A stretch of 64,000 bases of DNA from Acidobacteriota bacterium (GTDB taxonomy: Bacteria; Acidobacteriota; Terriglobia; Terriglobales; Acidobacteriaceae), in the NCBI GenBank assembly GCA_018268755.1, contig JAFDVW010000009.1, forward strand, positions 124,001 to 188,000, given 5' to 3'. Shown piece by piece: positions 35,499 through 44,519 of this stretch (positions are counted from its first letter, which is position 1; each line of letters begins with the position of its first letter). The notes beneath the pieces are model-generated. The model did no database searches, was not told where the DNA came from, and was given only the letters and a program-made list of their open reading frames with translations. The position numbers and the translations under genes are program-made.

Positions 35499-35993
35499 AT
35501 GGCTAAGAAAGCAACCATCTACGGATTCCTGGCGCTGATCATCCTAGGCGCATTATTTGCCACGGGCTACTGGCAGATGCACCGCCGCACCCAGACAGAA
35601 TGCGGATTTTGCCTACGCCACATTAATCCTAAATCTCATGTGGTGGCGGAAGTCGGCGGCCGGCGGCGTGACGTATGCTGCGCCCATTGCGCCGTGACCG
35701 AAGCGCGCCAGGAGAGAACGTCGCTCAAACTTATTGCTGTCACCGACTATCCCAGCGGACAAATGATCTCTCCCGAGGGGACCTGGTTCGTCGAAGACAG
35801 CCGCGTCGTGGCCTGCCAGCACGATATGTCACAGATGGACGAATCGAAACACGCTGGGCACCTGGCTTTTGACCGCTGTTCCCCGGGGACCTTCGCCTTC
35901 CGCGATCACAAGGCTGCCGAGGACTTCGTGCGGCAGAACGGGGGCGTCCTGCGCAGCCTGGCGGAACTGATGAGCGAGGCCCAACCACAATGA
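35499..35993 (+). CDS. NosL-like membrane-anchored copper chaperone candidate
   Basis: A 164-residue protein with an N-terminal membrane anchor (IYGFLALIILGALFATGYW), followed by Cys-rich ECGFCLRHINPKSH and VCCAHCAVTE, then a NosL-type fold (MISPEGTWFVEDSRV; FRDHKAAEDFVRQNGGVLRS). NosL normally delivers Cu(I) to nitrous-oxide reductase; here no nos gene is near. It sits inside the pump operon and overlaps cusA in an ATGA (35990-35993), so its translation is coupled to the transporter. I infer periplasmic Cu handling for the pump. Family assignment rests on pattern resemblance. Confidence 0.6.
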   Translation: MAKKATIYGFLALIILGALFATGYWQMHRRTQTECGFCLRHINPKSHVVAEVGGRRRDVCCAHCAVTEARQERTSLKLIAVTDYPSGQMISPEGTWFVEDSRVVACQHDMSQMDESKHAGHLAFDRCSPGTFAFRDHKAAEDFVRQNGGVLRSLAELMSEAQPQ

Positions 35994-38900
35994 CAACCGC
36001 CGACCGAGCTACCTTTATCGACCGGATTATCGACACCTGCGCCAGAAATCGCTTCCTCGTGTTCCTCTTTATCATCGTGGCGGTGGTGTTCGGATGGCAT
36101 TCGCTGAACAACACGAAATTGGACGCTATCCCTGACCTCTCCGATACGCAGGTCATCGTGTACTCGCGTTGGGACCGCAGCCCCGACATCATAGAAGACC
36201 AGGTCACCTATCCCATTACTTCGGCGCTGCTCGGCATGCCGAAAGTCAAAGACATTCGCGGGTTTTCTGATTTTGGCTATTCCTACATCTACATCATCTT
36301 CGAAGAAGGAACGGACATTTACTGGGCGCGCTCGCGCACATTGGAATATCTGAACTCGGTGACTTCCCGATTGCCCCAGGGTGTGAATGTCGAACTGGCG
36401 AAGGATGCGACTGCCGTCGGTTGGGTCTACCAATACGCGCTGGTCGATACCAGCGGCCAATACAGCCTGGAGAAAATGCGCAGTTATCAGGATTGGTATC
36501 TGCGCTATGCGCTGCAATCCGTGCCGGGAGTGGCGGAAGTGGCGCCGCTCGGCGGCTTCGTGCGCCAGTACCAGGTCAACATCGATCCCAACCGCCTGCT
36601 CGGTTACCGGATCTCCATCAACATGGTGGCCGAGGCCATCCGCAAGAGCAACAATGATATTGGCGCGCGCCTGGTGGAGATGTCCGGACGCGAGTATATG
36701 GTGCGCGGGCGCGGGTATATAAGGTCGCTCGATGACATCAGCAATATTGTCGTCATGGCCAACTCGCAGACAGGTACTCCCGTCCTGGTGCGCGATCTGG
36801 CTACCGTCACTTATGGGCCGGACATGCGCCGCGGCGTCGGCGAACTGGATGGCCAGGGGGAAGCCGTCGGCGGCGTGGTCATCATGCGCTTCGGAGAAAA
36901 CGCACAGAAAGTCATTCAGCGCGTGCAGCAGAAGATCCACGATATCGAGCCCACCCTTCCTCAGGGATTGAAGATCGTGACCACTTACGATCGCTCAGAG
37001 TTGATCGACCGCTCCATCGACAACCTGAAACACACGCTGATAGAAGAACTGCTCATCGTCAGCCTGGTGATCCTGATTTTTCTCTGGCACTTTCCCAGCG
37101 CCATCATTCCCATCATCACCATTCCGGTCACGGTGGTCCTGGCGTTTATTCCCATCCAGATGTCGGGGATGACCGCCAATATCATGTCCCTGGGCGGCAT
37201 CGCGGTGGCCATCGGCGCTATGGTGGATGCGGCTGTCGTGGTGGTCGAGCAGACGCACAAGAAACTCGAGCACTGGAATGCGGAAGGACGTCGGGGCGAC
37301 TATCGCGAGGTGGTCATCTCCGCGGTCAAGGAAGTCGGCGGCCCCAGCTTCTTTGCCTTACTGGTAATCGCGGTCTCGTTTGTGCCGGTGTTTACGCTGG
37401 AGGCCCAGGAGGGCCGGCTCTTCAAGCCTTTGGCCTTCACCAAAAACTTCGCCATGGCCATCGCTGCTGTACTGGCCATCACGCTCGATCCCGCCATGCG
37501 GCTGCTCTTCACGCGCATGGAAAACTTCCGCTTTCGCCCGCGCTGGCTGGCGAAGATCGCCGACAGCCTTCTGGTCGGCAAAATTCACAGCGAAGAAAAT
37601 CACCCCATCAGCCGCCCTCTTATGAAGATCTACTATCCGGTGGTTGAATTTGTGCTCGAACACCGCTGGAAGACCATAGCGGCCGCGGTCCTCGCCATGG
37701 CGCTGACCGTACCTGTGTTCTTCGAACTTGGCTCTGAGTTCATGCCGCCGCTCGATGAAGGCACGCTGCTCTATATGCCCACGACCTTGCCGGGCATGTC
37801 GGTCACGGAAGCTTCGCGTCTGCTGCAAACCCAGGACAAAATTATCAGGAGTTTTCCGGAAGTGGAGCGCGTCTTCGGCAAGGCCGGGCGCGTGGAAAGC
37901 GCCACCGATCCTGCGCCGTATTCCATGATGGAAACTGTCATCGTTCTGCGGCCACACACCGAGTGGCCCAAACGCAGCCGCTGGTACTCCAGCTGGACGC
38001 CGGATTGGTTACAGGGAATGCTGCGGCGGTTCTGGCCCGACCACAAAACAACCGAGGAACTCATTTACGGCCCCGGTGGTTTGAACGAAGCGCTCACCAT
38101 GCCGGGGATTTCCAATGCCTGGACCATGCCCATCAAGAACCGCATCGATATGCTCACTACGGGCATACGGACTCCACTCGGCATCAAGGTATTGGGTTCG
38201 GACCTCGGGACAATAGAAAAAGTGGGCGAGCAAATTGAGGCGACGCTGAAGGATGTCCCCGGCACCACCAGCGTCTTTGCCGAACGCACCACCGGCGGAT
38301 ATTTTCTGGACTTCGATCTCAAGCGTGATCAACTGGCCCGCTATGGGCTGACTGTAGACGACGCCAATGAAGTTCTGATGTCCGCAGTGGGCGGAGAGCT
38401 GGTCACCACCACGGTTGAAGGCCGGGAGCGCTATCCGGTCAACGTCCGCTATCTGCGCGACTATCGCAGTGACATCGATTCCCTGCAGCGGGTCTTGATC
38501 AATACGCCCTCCGGAGCGCAGATTCCCCTGGCGCAGATCGCCACGATCTCACTGCGCACCGGCCCCGGGATGATCCGCGATGAGAACGGACGGCTCAGCG
38601 GCTATATCTATGTGGATGTCTCCGGACGCGACATTGGCCGCTATGTGGCCGAAGCCAAACGCATTGTTGCGGAAAAAATCAGCGTTCCCACCGGCTACCA
38701 ACTGGTCTGGAGCGGACAGTACGAAGCCATGCAGCGCGTGAAAGAGCGCCTGAAGCTGGTGGTGCCCATTACGCTTTTCATCGTCTTCCTGCTGCTCTAC
38801 TTCAACACCAAATCTACCGTAAAGACTTTTATCATTCTGCTGGCCGTACCATTTTCGGCCATCGGCGCCATCTGGTTCCTATATCTCCTGGGCTACAACA

Positions 38901-39301
38901 TGAGCATCGCGGTTTGGGTTGGGCTGATCGCTCTGCTCGGCGTCGACGCTGAAACCGCCGTCTTCATGCTCTTGTACCTCGACCTTGCCTATCACGACGC
39001 GATTCGTAACGGCCGCATGCGCAGTTGGGATGACCTGCGGGAAGCGATTGTCGTGGGCGCGGTCAAGCGTCTGCGCCCGAAGGTGATGACCGTGGCCTGC
39101 ATGCTTTTCGGCCTGCTGCCCATCATGTGGTCGGCCGGCGCCGGCAGCGACGTGATGAAGCGCATCGCCGCGCCCATGATAGGAGGCATTCTCACCTCAT
39201 TTCTCATGGAGCTGGTCATTTATCCGCCGGTCTTTGCTATCTGGAAATGGAACTTTGAGGTGAAGCCGTCTTTGGCCTTGGCGAAGGAGCAGACCTCTTA
39301 G
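35990..39301 (+). CDS. cusA: heavy-metal RND transporter, CusA (HME4, Cu+/Ag+) type
   Basis: Inner-membrane metal/proton antiporter of 1103 residues. The N-terminus (NRFLVFLFIIVAVVFGWHSL) and first loop (DLSDTQVIVYSRWDRSPDII, then EDQVTYPITSALLG) are typical of CusA/CzcA. TM4 reads GGIAVAIGAMVDAAVVVVEQ, close to CusA's GGIAIAIGAMVDAA and different from the paired-acid CzcA motif, which favours monovalent Cu/Ag. A metal-site methionine check needs alignment. The later part holds ALLGVDAETAVFMLLYLDLA in the second half. It is the last gene of the operon; a short gap then leads to the convergent GMC gene. Confidence 0.93.
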   Translation: MTTADRATFIDRIIDTCARNRFLVFLFIIVAVVFGWHSLNNTKLDAIPDLSDTQVIVYSRWDRSPDIIEDQVTYPITSALLGMPKVKDIRGFSDFGYSYIYIIFEEGTDIYWARSRTLEYLNSVTSRLPQGVNVELAKDATAVGWVYQYALVDTSGQYSLEKMRSYQDWYLRYALQSVPGVAEVAPLGGFVRQYQVNIDPNRLLGYRISINMVAEAIRKSNNDIGARLVEMSGREYMVRGRGYIRSLDDISNIVVMANSQTGTPVLVRDLATVTYGPDMRRGVGELDGQGEAVGGVVIMRFGENAQKVIQRVQQKIHDIEPTLPQGLKIVTTYDRSELIDRSIDNLKHTLIEELLIVSLVILIFLWHFPSAIIPIITIPVTVVLAFIPIQMSGMTANIMSLGGIAVAIGAMVDAAVVVVEQTHKKLEHWNAEGRRGDYREVVISAVKEVGGPSFFALLVIAVSFVPVFTLEAQEGRLFKPLAFTKNFAMAIAAVLAITLDPAMRLLFTRMENFRFRPRWLAKIADSLLVGKIHSEENHPISRPLMKIYYPVVEFVLEHRWKTIAAAVLAMALTVPVFFELGSEFMPPLDEGTLLYMPTTLPGMSVTEASRLLQTQDKIIRSFPEVERVFGKAGRVESATDPAPYSMMETVIVLRPHTEWPKRSRWYSSWTPDWLQGMLRRFWPDHKTTEELIYGPGGLNEALTMPGISNAWTMPIKNRIDMLTTGIRTPLGIKVLGSDLGTIEKVGEQIEATLKDVPGTTSVFAERTTGGYFLDFDLKRDQLARYGLTVDDANEVLMSAVGGELVTTTVEGRERYPVNVRYLRDYRSDIDSLQRVLINTPSGAQIPLAQIATISLRTGPGMIRDENGRLSGYIYVDVSGRDIGRYVAEAKRIVAEKISVPTGYQLVWSGQYEAMQRVKERLKLVVPITLFIVFLLLYFNTKSTVKTFIILLAVPFSAIGAIWFLYLLGYNMSIAVWVGLIALLGVDAETAVFMLLYLDLAYHDAIRNGRMRSWDDLREAIVVGAVKRLRPKVMTVACMLFGLLPIMWSAGAGSDVMKRIAAPMIGGILTSFLMELVIYPPVFAIWKWNFEVKPSLALAKEQTS

Positions 39302-39388
39302 CCAACAGATCACGCGCCGTCCTGGCGCAAGTCACAGGAATAGGGTTGGGCGTTCCGTCCAAGCCGAGATTTTCGCGGATAGCAATTT

Positions 39389-41086
39389 TCAGGCTCGCTT
39401 GTGCACGCCCTTTTTGAAATTGTCCGCGATGTAGTCGCAGGTCCGCATGGCGAACGCCACAATAGGCATGGTGGTGGTCTTGTCGGTCGGGCTGGGAAAA
39501 ATACTGGCGTCGCAAATGTAGAGATTGGGAACGTCGTGGGTCTGGGCCCATTTGTTGGTCACGGAAGTTTTCGCGTCCGCGCCAAAACGGCAGACACCGG
39601 TCTCGTGCAGACTGGTCCCGGGCCGGTCGGGAGCATCGCCGGCTCCCCACATTTCTCCGCCCATGGCCTTGAACAGATCGACCATCACCTGCTTGCTGTG
39701 CTCCCACATCAGCAGCTCGTTGCGGCCCCACTGGAAGTGAAAACGCAGCTGGGGAATGCCGAACATATCCTTCTTGTCGGGATCGATATCCAGATAGTTG
39801 GTGGGGCTGGGCAGCGATGGCGCCTGAATCAATCCCCCTACGGTGGCGGGATAATAGCGATGAATGTCGCGCTTGAAGGCGCTGCCAAAGCCTTCGATCT
39901 CCCCATAGTGCCCGGGGAACTCTCCGCAGCCGCCGCCCATATAGACGGAATAGCCGCGAATGAATTTTTCCTCGTGCGGGTCCTTCAGGTTCTGCCAGCG
40001 CGGCATCCAGGCCACGGTGGAATCGGCGATGTCATCGGGCCGGGGCGGCTGTCCAACCAGGCGCGGAATGAAGCCATAACCGGGATTGCCATATAAGTGG
40101 TCGCACAGATTGCGCCCCAATTGACCGCTGGAATTGGCGATCCCCGTGGGCCAATGCCGGGACTTGGAATTCAGCATGATGTGCGCGGTCTCCACACAGG
40201 ATGCCGCCAGCACCACCACCTTGGCATACACTTCCACTTCCCTCTTCGTTTTGCGGTCCACGTAAGCCACGCCTTTGGCACGGCCATCCTGGTCCACCAG
40301 CACGCTGCGCACCAGAGCATTGGTCAGCAGTGTGAGGTTCTGCGTCGCTTCGGCATCGGGAATAGTGAACCAGGTGGGAGAAAAAAAGGCGCCAACGTCG
40401 CAGCCCCGGCTACATCCGCCGCAATAATGACAGGCGGGATGTCCGTTATGCGCCTTGGTGAGCTGGGCGCAACGATCGGGGAGATAGGGCACGCCGATCT
40501 TCTCTGCGCCCTTCTGGATAATGAAATCCAGGCACCGCCAGGGCATGGGCGGCAAATAATCTCCGTCGGGATTGCTGGGCCGGTTCTGCACCGTGCTGGC
40601 CACGCCCATATAGTTTTCTGCTTTGGAAAACCAAGGCGCAATCTCGGCATAATCCACCGGCCAGTTTTCTCCGAAACCATCCCGATCGGCGGCCTTGAAG
40701 TCGATATCGCCATAACGCGCCGATGAACGTCCCCAGAAGTTGGCCTTGCCTCCCGTCGCCTTGCAGCGCTTCCAATACCAGTCTGTACCCGGACCGTTGG
40801 AGTAAGTCACATCATGTTCGAATAGGTCCCGGCCCTCGCTGTATTCCGATTCCTCCACCGTGTAGGGCTCCTGGTGGGGCTTGCCCTGAAAGCGAAGAGG
40901 ATCGCCGAATCCACGATACTTGAGATCGTAGACCTGGCGATGACGGCGATAGTCGGTGGTCGGATTCATGCGCGGTCCGGAGTTGATGGCGCATACTTGC
41001 AGACCGGCCTCGCACAGCATTTTCATTGCGGTGCCGCCGCCGGCCCCGGTTCCCACCACGATCGCGTCAAATACTTTGGTTGGCAA
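39389..41086 (-). CDS. GMC-family FAD dehydrogenase (gluconate/sugar dehydrogenase large-subunit type)
   Basis: A 565-residue flavoprotein. The dinucleotide loop is VGTGAGGG near residue 12, and the C-terminal GMC_oxred_C domain includes NLYICDASIFPSPTDKTTTM, where the catalytic His of the family is not obvious. A cysteine-rich HPACHYCGGCSRGCDVG (about residues 215-231) may hold an Fe-S cluster or a disulfide. The start is TTG at 41086, preceded by AGAGGA. It follows the small subunit by 35 bases, as in membrane-bound gluconate, 2-ketogluconate and glucose-type dehydrogenases. The pair likely oxidises a sugar or sugar acid in the periplasm; the exact substrate is open. Confidence 0.8.
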   Translation of the reverse strand: MPTKVFDAIVVGTGAGGGTAMKMLCEAGLQVCAINSGPRMNPTTDYRRHRQVYDLKYRGFGDPLRFQGKPHQEPYTVEESEYSEGRDLFEHDVTYSNGPGTDWYWKRCKATGGKANFWGRSSARYGDIDFKAADRDGFGENWPVDYAEIAPWFSKAENYMGVASTVQNRPSNPDGDYLPPMPWRCLDFIIQKGAEKIGVPYLPDRCAQLTKAHNGHPACHYCGGCSRGCDVGAFFSPTWFTIPDAEATQNLTLLTNALVRSVLVDQDGRAKGVAYVDRKTKREVEVYAKVVVLAASCVETAHIMLNSKSRHWPTGIANSSGQLGRNLCDHLYGNPGYGFIPRLVGQPPRPDDIADSTVAWMPRWQNLKDPHEEKFIRGYSVYMGGGCGEFPGHYGEIEGFGSAFKRDIHRYYPATVGGLIQAPSLPSPTNYLDIDPDKKDMFGIPQLRFHFQWGRNELLMWEHSKQVMVDLFKAMGGEMWGAGDAPDRPGTSLHETGVCRFGADAKTSVTNKWAQTHDVPNLYICDASIFPSPTDKTTTMPIVAFAMRTCDYIADNFKKGVHKRA

Positions 41087-41121
41087 GGAGCAATCCTCTC
41101 TGCAGGTTCTATGGGTGAAAA

Positions 41122-41829
41122 CTAGGCCCCGGAATTTGCCGGCGCAGGCAAGTGCACGTGTTCGGGATCATTGGGATGAGGGCAGGCGGGCATGCTGGGC
41201 CACATCGTCCGCAGCCCGGGATAGCCCAGCGCCTCCAGCCCCACGCGGGAGGTGTAGTAACCGATCACGGTGTAGTCGCGAACAAACTGAAAAAATTCGC
41301 GTCCCACTTCGGTGGTGGGTTTGAACTTGTCGCGGTAGGCGAGCTCGGCAAGCAGCGCATTCTGCTGCTCAGGGGAACTATCCATGAACTCATGCCCGAA
41401 CTGCGAATAGCTGCGGGCATTCATCCAGGCCAGGCCATCCAGAAAGCGGGTCTGGGCCTGATTGCCCATTTCGATAGCGTCCTGAGTGCTGCGCACGTGG
41501 CGTCCGCCGCTGACGGGGACGCGGTTGGCCACCATGAAATCTATGAACTCGGCCACTCCGGCAGACTTTGCCCCCGGCGTATCATCTTCCGGAATGATGA
41601 TTTCGCTTAAGCGCTCCACCACGGCGTATTGCTGGGGCGAAAAGAACAACGGCTTGTAAGGACCAGTGGCGGCAGGGACCGGCGCCGTGCTGTCCTGGTG
41701 CTCATGATGTTGCTGCGGGTCCGCCGAACAGGCAAACACCCATTGCCGAAAGCCGGGGAAGCCGGCCGCCACGGAAGCCATCCCGATGTAGCGGAGAATT
41801 TCCCTCCGCTCCATTCCTTGTCCACCCAT
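41122..41829 (-). CDS. gluconate 2-dehydrogenase subunit 3-like protein with Tat-type signal
   Basis: A 235-residue small subunit. The N-terminus ERREILRYIGMASVAAGFPG resembles a twin-arginine signal (RR-x-x-L), which fits export of a folded FAD complex with its partner. The body holds the family pattern: FFSPQQYAVVERLSEIIIPE, then DTPGAKSAGVAEFIDFMVAN, and DKFKPTTEVGREFFQFVRDY. A histidine-rich stretch (PQQHHEHQ) follows the signal. The ATG at 41829 has AGGA upstream; an ATG at 41814 is also possible. LacI-type operators lie upstream. Confidence 0.8.
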   Translation of the reverse strand: MGGQGMERREILRYIGMASVAAGFPGFRQWVFACSADPQQHHEHQDSTAPVPAATGPYKPLFFSPQQYAVVERLSEIIIPEDDTPGAKSAGVAEFIDFMVANRVPVSGGRHVRSTQDAIEMGNQAQTRFLDGLAWMNARSYSQFGHEFMDSSPEQQNALLAELAYRDKFKPTTEVGREFFQFVRDYTVIGYYTSRVGLEALGYPGLRTMWPSMPACPHPNDPEHVHLPAPANSGA

Positions 41830-41854
41830 GCCGTCATCCTCAGGGGAAACCGCT

Positions 41855-41874
41855 TTATGATAACGGTTTCATAA
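41855..41874. promoter_or_regulatory. LacI-family-type operator 1
   Basis: TTATGATAACGGTTTCATAA has exact TTATGA/TCATAA outer arms and a central CG, the layout of LacI/GalR operators. It lies 26 bases upstream of the ATG of the dehydrogenase small subunit. A near-copy lies 153 bases away. Confidence 0.6.
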
Positions 41875-42007
41875 TGCGCATTTTTGTAGCACCGCACCCG
41901 CTGCGATGTCAAGGAGAAAACCGTTTTCCCTGAGTCATTTGCCCGATATCACACTGATAAATAAACACTTAGCATCATGGAGCCGCTTTTCCGGTCTGCC
42001 GCCCACT

Positions 42008-42027
42008 TTATGAAATCGGTTTCATAA
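42008..42027. promoter_or_regulatory. LacI-family-type operator 2
   Basis: TTATGAAATCGGTTTCATAA shares outer arms and central CG with operator 1; the core TGAAATCGGTTTCA is close to the TGAAANCGNTTTCA form. Centre-to-centre distance is 153 bases, suitable for DNA looping by a tetrameric LacI protein. Confidence 0.6.
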
Positions 42028-42211
42028 AAAATCTTCGTGCGGCGGAGGTTGGGAAGTCTCCACCGCCGGGCGCATTTTCGGGGCAGAGGAACCGGAGGAC
42101 ACCGGCTTGTCTTGCCGGACCACCCGATGGCGATCTGCGATTGCTTCCTGAAGAGAGGGGCCCCCAGGGGTAGTCAACCGCAGACCGCCATGCGGATACT
42201 GCAAAAGGGCT

Positions 42212-44506
42212 TTAATCGGCGGAAGCGACCTTCTCTTCCGCTTTGCGAATGGCCCACTCGCCTTCGGCGACGTATCCCCGCTGGTCATAGGAGTGGCCGG
42301 TGACCAGTCCCAGCACAAACCAACCCAATACCAGGGCGCCCAGGGCAAAGAGGGTGTCGCCGATCATCCGCATCCAGCGCAGTTGGTTCATGTAGCCACT
42401 GTGCAGGAACTCGGTGGAACGCGCATACCAGGTGCCGTATTCCACCGAAGCCCACACTTGCATCAGGCCGATGGGCAACAGACTGAGCAGCACCATCAGC
42501 GCCAGCCCCAGATTGATGGCCCAAAAAGCCACGGCCAGCGGCCGATTCTTCCAGGCCACTCCCGGCCGCAGCGCGCGCAGACAGAACAACATCAAGCCCA
42601 GACCGAGCATGCCATACACGCCAAACAGCGCGGTATGCCCGTGCACCGCCGTGGTGTTCAGTCCCTGCATGTAGTAAAGAGCGATAGGCGGGTTAATCAG
42701 GAAACCGAACAAACCCGCGCCCACGAAATTCCAGAAGGCCACCGCGACGAAGAAATAGATCGGCCATTTGTAGGCCGCCACCCAAATGCGTTGGTCCCGG
42801 GCGCGCGCCAGGCGAATGTTCTCCCACGCCTCGAAACCAATCAGGATGAGCGGCACGACTTCCAGTGCGCTGAAGACCGCGCCCAGACCGAGCACCACGT
42901 TGGGCGTGCCGGCGAAGTAGAGATGGTGGAAGGTGCCAATGATGCCTCCCGAGAGAAACACCACGGTTGAGAACAGGACCGCCCGCGTCGCGGTGCCCAC
43001 GGAAAGCAGCTTCAGGCGCGTCAGCAGAAAGGCGATGACCACCGTGGCGAAGACCTCAAAGAAGCCTTCCACCCAAAGGTGGACCACCCACCAGCGCCAG
43101 TATTCCGCGGATACCAGATTGCTGCGCTGTCCATACATCAGGCCGGCGGCATAGAAGAGTGGAATGGCGATACTAGAAATGAGGAACATCAGCAGCAGGG
43201 AGTGACTCTGGTCTCGCCGCGCCAGGGCCGGCTTCATGCCGCGCCACATCAGCCACAGCCAGAAGACCAGTCCGAGGAACAGCAGGATCTGCCACAGCCG
43301 CCCCAGGTCCACATATTCATAGCCCTGCGCGCCCAGCCAGAACCACAAGTTGCCCAGCTTCTGCTGGATTCCCAGCCATTCCCCGGCCAGCGATCCCACC
43401 ACCACCAGCAATAAAGCTCCGAAGAGCACATTCACTCCCAAGCGTTGCCCTTTGGGTTCAACGCCGCTGATGGCCGGGACTACATAAAGTCCGGTGGCCA
43501 GCCAGGAGGTCGCGATCCAGAAGATGCCGATTTGCAAATGCCAGGTGCGCGTAATCGCATAGGGCAGCCATTTATCCAGCGGGATGCCATAAAACCCGGA
43601 GCCTTCCACGCCGTAGTGCGCCGTCACCGCCCCCAGTCCGACCTGCACCACCCAAAGCGCGGCCACGACGAAAAAGTACTTCACGGTAGCGCGCTGCGAG
43701 GGAGTAGGGTTCAGCCCAAGCAGCGGATCGCGCTCGGGGAGCAGTTCATGTTCCACGTTGCGCTCTTGCGAAGCGAAGTACCACACCATGCCGCCGATGC
43801 CGCCCAGCAGCAACACGAAGCTGATCACGCTCCACACCACCGCGCTGCCGGTGGGCTGGTTCCCGATCAGCGGCTCATGCGGCCAGTTCTGGGTGTACGT
43901 CACCTCCGAGCCCGGACGGTTGGTCGACGCGGCCCACGCCGTCCACCAGAAGAAGGAGCTCATCTGGCGCAGCTTAGCGGGATCCGTGAGGGCATTTTGC
44001 GGAATGGCATAGTCGCTGCGGCCCTGCGAAAAAATGTCCGCATAGTAGGCCGACAGAGAATCGAAGGCCTCTGCCCGCGCCGGGTCCAGCACGATCCGGT
44101 TCGACGCGGAATCATAGGTGTTGCTGCGCAGCAGTTTTTGCAGCCGGGCCTGCAGAGCGGCTTGCCGTTCCACGCCCAATGCAGCGTAGCTGGAGGCGCC
44201 TTCCTCTTTGGCCCAGCGCTCCAGCAGGAAGGTGCATTCACGATGCAGCCAATCTGCGCTCCAATCGGGGGCCACATACGATCCATGGCCCCAGATGGTG
44301 CCGATCTCTTGGCCTCCAATGGACTGCCAGACATTCTGCCCATCGCGGATATATTCGCCGTCAAACAAAACCCGGCCCTCGGGCGTGACCACCTGCGCCG
44401 GGATCGGCGGAGCATTGTTCATGACCTTTATGCCCACTCCACCCAATACGGCAAACGACAGCACCAACACCAAAGCCAGGGCAATCCAAAGTTTTCGATA
44501 AGCCAT
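42212..44506 (-). CDS. norZ: quinol-dependent nitric oxide reductase (single subunit)
   Basis: Reduces NO to N2O with electrons from quinol in the inner membrane. The 764-residue protein joins a periplasmic N-terminal domain (TPEGRVLFDGEYIRDGQNVW, then QSIGGQEIGTIWGHGSYVAP) to a NorB-type helical core, the qNor layout. Putative metal ligands are seen in VVHLWVEGFFEVFATVVIAF (His plus Glu), GTFHHLYFAGTP (HH pair) and TTAVHGHTALFGVYG. I chose the ATG at 44506 with AAGGA 8 bases upstream over 44533. It is the last gene of the RIC / NnrS-like / qNor set. No nitrite reductase is present, so detoxification is likelier than denitrification. Confidence 0.94.
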   Translation of the reverse strand: MAYRKLWIALALVLVLSFAVLGGVGIKVMNNAPPIPAQVVTPEGRVLFDGEYIRDGQNVWQSIGGQEIGTIWGHGSYVAPDWSADWLHRECTFLLERWAKEEGASSYAALGVERQAALQARLQKLLRSNTYDSASNRIVLDPARAEAFDSLSAYYADIFSQGRSDYAIPQNALTDPAKLRQMSSFFWWTAWAASTNRPGSEVTYTQNWPHEPLIGNQPTGSAVVWSVISFVLLLGGIGGMVWYFASQERNVEHELLPERDPLLGLNPTPSQRATVKYFFVVAALWVVQVGLGAVTAHYGVEGSGFYGIPLDKWLPYAITRTWHLQIGIFWIATSWLATGLYVVPAISGVEPKGQRLGVNVLFGALLLVVVGSLAGEWLGIQQKLGNLWFWLGAQGYEYVDLGRLWQILLFLGLVFWLWLMWRGMKPALARRDQSHSLLLMFLISSIAIPLFYAAGLMYGQRSNLVSAEYWRWWVVHLWVEGFFEVFATVVIAFLLTRLKLLSVGTATRAVLFSTVVFLSGGIIGTFHHLYFAGTPNVVLGLGAVFSALEVVPLILIGFEAWENIRLARARDQRIWVAAYKWPIYFFVAVAFWNFVGAGLFGFLINPPIALYYMQGLNTTAVHGHTALFGVYGMLGLGLMLFCLRALRPGVAWKNRPLAVAFWAINLGLALMVLLSLLPIGLMQVWASVEYGTWYARSTEFLHSGYMNQLRWMRMIGDTLFALGALVLGWFVLGLVTGHSYDQRGYVAEGEWAIRKAEEKVASAD

Positions 44507-44519
44507 GGAGAAATCCTTT

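Larger units (their letters stand above)
41830..42211. other. 382-base intergenic region carrying the GMC operon control sites
   Basis: Contains the two LacI-type palindromes listed separately, plus GAAAACCGTTTTC at 41916-41928 (perfect arms around a single C). The right part next to the NO-reductase stop shows no gene and no clear terminator. Confidence 0.5.

Noticed and set aside
35499..35993. A nitrous-oxide reductase (nos) locus suggested by the NosL-like protein
   Set aside because: No nosZ, nosD, nosF or nosY gene is present; the gene is locked into a metal-efflux operon.
39389..41086. Reading the GMC protein as choline dehydrogenase feeding the betaine genes
   Set aside because: Its partner is a gluconate-dehydrogenase-type subunit 3 and it has the Cys-rich segment of that group; choline dehydrogenases lack both.
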